Assembly: GCF_052048155.1 (NCBI RefSeq)
Contig: NZ_JBNAIK010000002.1
Span: 112,352-176,351 of the forward strand
Direction: 5' to 3'
Origin: HIMB114 sp052048155
GTDB taxonomy: Bacteria > Pseudomonadota > Alphaproteobacteria > Pelagibacterales > Pelagibacteraceae
Length of the DNA stretch: 64,000 nt
The position numbers were made by a program, and so were the translations under genes. Under the pieces are notes generated by a model. The model was not told the DNA's origin. It saw only the letters and a program-made list of their open reading frames with translations, and searched no databases. Of this stretch, positions 60,637 through 64,000 are shown in pieces. Within the stretch, counting starts at the first letter, position 1. Each line of letters begins with the position of its first letter.

Positions 60637-62027
60637 TAAATTTTATTTGAAATATTCCTTATCCAATTACTAATGTTTCCTGCTCCCATAGCTATAACGA
60701 CCTGGTTACCTATAAAATTTTTTTGCAAAAAGTTTTCTAGATCATCTTTTGAATTTGTTTGTATAACTTCTGTTCCAGATTTTATGAGTATGTCTTTACA
60801 AAATTTATTATAATTAAAGTTTTTTGTTTTTTCACCAGCAGAATATACTGGGCAAACTAAGACTTGGTCTGCATTTACAAATGACTTTATAAAATCTTTA
60901 TATAAGGATAGAATTCTTGAAAACCTATGAGGTTGAAAAATTGCAATTATTTTTTTATTTTTAAAATTATTTTTACAAGCACTTAGCACAGCTTTTATTT
61001 CGGTTGGATGATGCGCATAATCATCATAAATAAATGAATTTTTATTTTTATAAATTAATGTAAGCCTTCTCTGGACACCAGAAAAACTAAATAATGATTT
61101 TTTAATTCTTTCAATTTTAATATTCAAAAGCAAGCCTACCGCAAAAGTTGCGGTTGCATTAAGAACATTGTGTTTTCCTAAAAGATTAATAAATATATTT
61201 TTTACTAACTTTTTTTTACCTGAAAAGTTTATAGAAATATCAAACTTCATCCCCATATCGATATTTCTGATATTTTTACATTGTAAATTTGCGTTCTTTG
61301 CAAAGCCATATGTTAAAAAATTTTTTTTATCTATTTCTTTAATTAATTTTTTAACATTTGCATCATCTATACAGACAATATTTTTCCCTAATAATGGAGT
61401 TTTGTTTAAAAAAAATTTAAAACTATTTATTAAATTTTTGGTAGTTTTGTAATAATCCATGTGCTCAATATCAATATTGCTGACTATTGAAAAAATACTT
61501 TTAAATTTTAAAAAACTACCATCTGACTCGTCTGCTTCAACAACAGACCATTCGCCCTTTCCAAGCGTAGCATTAGACTTGATAGAATTTATTATTCCGC
61601 CATTAACAATAGTGGGAAAAAATTTATTATCTTTTAGTAAATGTGAAACCAAAGATGTAATTGTAGTTTTTCCATGAGAGCCTGAAATTATTATATTTTT
61701 TTTTAAATTTATTAAATGAGCTAACATATCAGCTCTTTTAATTATTAATTTGTTACTTTTTTTTGCTAATTTGAATTCTTTATTATCAGGTTTTATTGCT
61801 GTAGATATTACAACAATATCCGCTTTTAAAATTGATTTGGTCTCGTGACCTTTAACAATTTTAACTTTGTTTTTTTTTAATTCTTCAATTACTTTGTTTG
61901 AACTAGTTAGATCACTTCCACAAACGTTATAGCCTAAATTTTTCATTATCAATGCTATCCCACTCATGCCAATCCCGCCAATGCCTACAAAATATATTGT
62001 ACTTTTTTTGTTAATTTGGATTTTCAT
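60636..62027 (-). CDS. murC: UDP-N-acetylmuramate--L-alanine ligase MurC
   Basis: 463 residues. N-terminal Rossmann GIGGIGMSGIALIM near 16, P-loop SGSHGKTTITSLV near 116, VVEADESDGSF near 161, and YDDYAHHPTEIKAVL near 334 with the substrate-binding His. It adds L-alanine to UDP-MurNAc. In related genomes murG lies between ftsW and murC; here only 39 bp separate them. Confidence 0.94.
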   Translation of the reverse strand: MKIQINKKSTIYFVGIGGIGMSGIALIMKNLGYNVCGSDLTSSNKVIEELKKNKVKIVKGHETKSILKADIVVISTAIKPDNKEFKLAKKSNKLIIKRADMLAHLINLKKNIIISGSHGKTTITSLVSHLLKDNKFFPTIVNGGIINSIKSNATLGKGEWSVVEADESDGSFLKFKSIFSIVSNIDIEHMDYYKTTKNLINSFKFFLNKTPLLGKNIVCIDDANVKKLIKEIDKKNFLTYGFAKNANLQCKNIRNIDMGMKFDISINFSGKKKLVKNIFINLLGKHNVLNATATFAVGLLLNIKIERIKKSLFSFSGVQRRLTLIYKNKNSFIYDDYAHHPTEIKAVLSACKNNFKNKKIIAIFQPHRFSRILSLYKDFIKSFVNADQVLVCPVYSAGEKTKNFNYNKFCKDILIKSGTEVIQTNSKDDLENFLQKNFIGNQVVIAMGAGNISNWIRNISNKI

Positions 62028-62066
62028 ATAATTTTATTTAAATAAAATGCTTAATGTTTCTTTATT

Positions 62067-63176
62067 TTAATTCTTTATCTTTGTTAACGCTAAAATTATA
62101 CCCATAATAAAAGAGCTGGTAATAATAGATGAACCTCCATAACTTACGAAAGCAAAAGTCATACCGGTTGATGGCAACAAATTAATTGTAACCCCAATAT
62201 TAATAAATATTTGCAGTAGTATAATGGTAGATAAGGTAACTAGTGTATATTTTTTGAAGTTTGAAATTTCTCTCTGACAAATAGCAAAAACTCTCATGAA
62301 CAAAGAAAAAACAATTATTAAAATTAATATTATTATTATAATTCCATATTCTTCACTTATAGATGCCAATACGTAGTCAGTATGAGACTCGGGTATTCTC
62401 TCTTTTAAAATACCCTCTCCAATACCTTGGCCAAAAAAACCGCCATGTTGAATTGCGTCTAAAGATTTTTCTGATTGATAGGAAATATCATTTACATTAA
62501 TCCATTTTTCGAACCTTGAAATTATATATGAAAATTTTTGTTTAAAAACTATTAAGACAGAAGTCATAAGACCTGTAAGTAAGAAAAAAAAAGAAAAAAG
62601 TATGCCTAAATTTAATCCAGACATGAATACTAAAGTAAACCAGATAACTAATATAATTAATGATTGTGTATAATCTGGCTGTAAAAGAAGTATCAACACA
62701 CAAAAAAAAGAAATGAAACCAGATAATAAAAATTTATAAGAAAATTTAATATCACTAGAAAATATACTTGATAAATAAATTATTAAAGACGGCTTTAAAA
62801 GCTCAACAGGTTGAAGGTTTAAAAAAATAAAATTTAACCATCTTTTTGACCCTTTTACTTCTACGCCCATTATTAATGTCAAAAATAAAAGAAAAAAAGA
62901 TATTAAAAACAAAATTTTCCCAGATTGCTTATAAAAATTTTCATTAAATAGAGATGAGAAAAAAATTACTAATGATCCTAGAAATACAAATAAATAAAAT
63001 TTGTTAACTAAAATATTTGGATCATTATATAATTTAGAAGATACAAAACCTAGAGTTGAATTTGAATTAAAAATTACTCCTAAGGTAATCCATGTAATCA
63101 GCAAAAACAAAATAATCTTATCGATGCTTGAAAACCATTTAAATAAAAAAGTGTTACTAATTTTTAAAAAACTCAT
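62067..63176 (-). CDS. ftsW: Peptidoglycan polymerase FtsW (SEDS family)
   Basis: 369 residues from ATG 63176. An 18-codon upstream extension to 63230 lies inside murD and is rejected, because the start at 63176 gives the normal overlap of 20 bases with murD. SEDS landmarks: GSKRWLNFIFLNLQPVELLKPSLII near 110, LLQPDYTQSLIIL near 170, and the C-terminal HTDYVLASISEEYG near 267 and LPSTGMTFAFVSYGGSSI near 335. About ten membrane helices. FtsW makes septal glycan strands with FtsI. Its position after murD and before murC supports FtsW rather than RodA. Confidence 0.9.
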   Translation of the reverse strand: MSFLKISNTFLFKWFSSIDKIILFLLITWITLGVIFNSNSTLGFVSSKLYNDPNILVNKFYLFVFLGSLVIFFSSLFNENFYKQSGKILFLISFFLLFLTLIMGVEVKGSKRWLNFIFLNLQPVELLKPSLIIYLSSIFSSDIKFSYKFLLSGFISFFCVLILLLQPDYTQSLIILVIWFTLVFMSGLNLGILFSFFFLLTGLMTSVLIVFKQKFSYIISRFEKWINVNDISYQSEKSLDAIQHGGFFGQGIGEGILKERIPESHTDYVLASISEEYGIIIIILILIIVFSLFMRVFAICQREISNFKKYTLVTLSTIILLQIFINIGVTINLLPSTGMTFAFVSYGGSSIITSSFIMGIILALTKIKN

Positions 63177-64000
63177 AAGTATATTTTTTAAATTTATTAC
63201 CTCTGTCTTCAAAATTCTTGAATTGGTCAAAAGATGCAGCTGCAGGACTAAATAATACTGTAAAATTTTTATTACTGTTTTTATTTTCTAAATAGTGTTT
63301 TTTGTAAATATTCTTTAAAACAGCTCCTAAGTTATCAAAACAAATAAATCGTATTTTTTGTTTTGTTAGACTTTTTTGAATAATATTATTTTTTTTTCCT
63401 AATATATAAATATCTACCAAATCTTTACTTAAATTTTTAAAATTGTAACTATCTCCTTTTTTTAATAGACCTCCAATTATAAGAATAATATTTGTATATT
63501 GCTGTATAGCAAATTTGGTTGCCTCAAAATTTGTAGATTTTGAGTCGTTTATAAATTTAAAATTATTTTTTTTATAAAAAAATTCAACGCGATGTGGAAG
63601 TTTGTTTTTAATTTGATTATGATAATTTTTATGAATTTTTACATTTTTTCCCAAAATATTTTTTAAAAAAATTTTATTCAAATTGGAAAAGCTTTTAATT
63701 TTATTTTTATTTTTTAATTTTGGAAATGAATTTTGATGGTAGTAGCCCCGTCCATTTTCTTTTAGAAATTTAAATATTTTTAATTTTATTTTTTTGTAAT
63801 TTAATAATGTCTTGTGTCTTTCTAAATGATCAGGTGAAACATTTAAAATACAGGCTTTGTCTAATTTTAAATTTTTTGAATAGTCAATTTGGTATGAAGA
63901 TAATTCAATAATACAAATTTCATCACTCGAAATTCTTTTATCTAATACTGGTATACCAAAATTTCCTAAAATTTTAGACTTTATATTGTTTCTATCTAAA
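63157..64000 (-). CDS. murD: UDP-N-acetylmuramoylalanine--D-glutamate ligase MurD, 5' end cut by the window edge
   Basis: 281 residues are visible in one uninterrupted frame that runs off the right edge. Central-domain motifs CIIELSSYQIDY and ILNVSPDHLERH are present in the part nearest the edge, and the C-terminal domain follows with FINDSKSTNFEATKFAI and ILIIGGLLKKGDS, ending in LFSPAAASFDQFKNFEDRGNKF, which is typical of MurD. Internal TTG codons (for example at 63681) are not the true start. It adds D-glutamate to UDP-MurNAc-L-alanine. The N-terminal P-loop region lies outside the window. Confidence 0.92.
   Translation of the reverse strand, partial: LDRNNIKSKILGNFGIPVLDKRISSDEICIIELSSYQIDYSKNLKLDKACILNVSPDHLERHKTLLNYKKIKLKIFKFLKENGRGYYHQNSFPKLKNKNKIKSFSNLNKIFLKNILGKNVKIHKNYHNQIKNKLPHRVEFFYKKNNFKFINDSKSTNFEATKFAIQQYTNIILIIGGLLKKGDSYNFKNLSKDLVDIYILGKKNNIIQKSLTKQKIRFICFDNLGAVLKNIYKKHYLENKNSNKNFTVLFSPAAASFDQFKNFEDRGNKFKKYTYEFFKN

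Noticed and set aside
63177..63230. Upstream start of FtsW at 63230
   Set aside because: The extension lies inside the conserved MurD C-terminus and is polar; ATG 63176 directly precedes the first membrane region.
63682..64000. MurD as a broken gene beginning at an internal TTG (63681)
   Set aside because: Translation of the strand to the window edge shows one unbroken frame with SSYQ and NVSPDHLERH motifs; it is simply cut by the window.

Overview
The window looks like part of a streamlined, very AT-rich alphaproteobacterial chromosome, most likely of the SAR11 (Pelagibacterales) type. The grounds are A+T-heavy DNA with long A and T runs, almost no intergenic space, many start/stop overlaps (ATGA, TAATG), a SAM-II-type riboswitch, and an alphaproteobacterial order of division and envelope genes (murD-ftsW-murC-murB-ddl-ftsQ-ftsA-lpxC-bamD-ligA). 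The lineage is inferred from gene content and style; no rRNA marker is present. I see no tRNA, rRNA, insertion sequence, prophage or CRISPR array.

Region 1 (1-31.0 kb) is a catabolic island for organic acids, chiefly tricarboxylates. It holds two tripartite tricarboxylate transporters (one with separate TctA, TctB and TctC; one with a TctA-TctB fusion plus TctC), PrpD and two more MmgE/PrpD proteins, an acnA-acnD-prpF operon, a second PrpF-fold isomerase of GalD type, a tricarballylate-dehydrogenase-like flavoprotein, an Ldh2-type and a D-2-hydroxyacid dehydrogenase, an isocitrate/isopropylmalate-dehydrogenase-like enzyme, a methylisocitrate-lyase-like enzyme, an alpha/beta hydrolase and one IclR regulator. 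No methylcitrate synthase or propionyl-CoA ligase is present. My reading is that imported tricarboxylates (2-methylcitrate, tricarballylate, aconitates or relatives) are funnelled through aconitate-type intermediates to isocitrate or to pyruvate plus succinate. Three divergent promoters in this island share a 17-bp element (RTTTCACAWTRYRAAAC), with a weaker fourth copy, which suggests one IclR regulon.

Region 2 (31.0-39.0 kb) is a minus-strand transport operon: livKHMGF, then azlCD, a CsiD/GlaH-type glutarate 2-hydroxylase and an exported MsrA; a LysE-type exporter gene lies upstream. Each of the three solute-binding-protein genes in the window (two tctC, one livK) is followed by a strong GC-rich stem-loop, one of them inside the start of tctB.

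Region 3 (39.0-49.3 kb) holds a radical SAM protein, a TVP38-family membrane protein and a 55-residue protein in one operon; then a SAM-II riboswitch with an intrinsic terminator ahead of metF-metE-metZ; two small proteins; an SDR; fumC; and an AsmA-like protein.

Region 4 (49.3-64 kb) is housekeeping: a UvrD/PcrA helicase, an aminopeptidase P, ligA, bamD, lpxC, and a reduced division/cell-wall cluster that lacks ftsZ between ftsA and lpxC and murG between ftsW and murC. ftsQ and ddl are each interrupted by a frameshift in a homopolymer, either assembly errors or something biological. The window cuts an SDR gene on the left and murD on the right.
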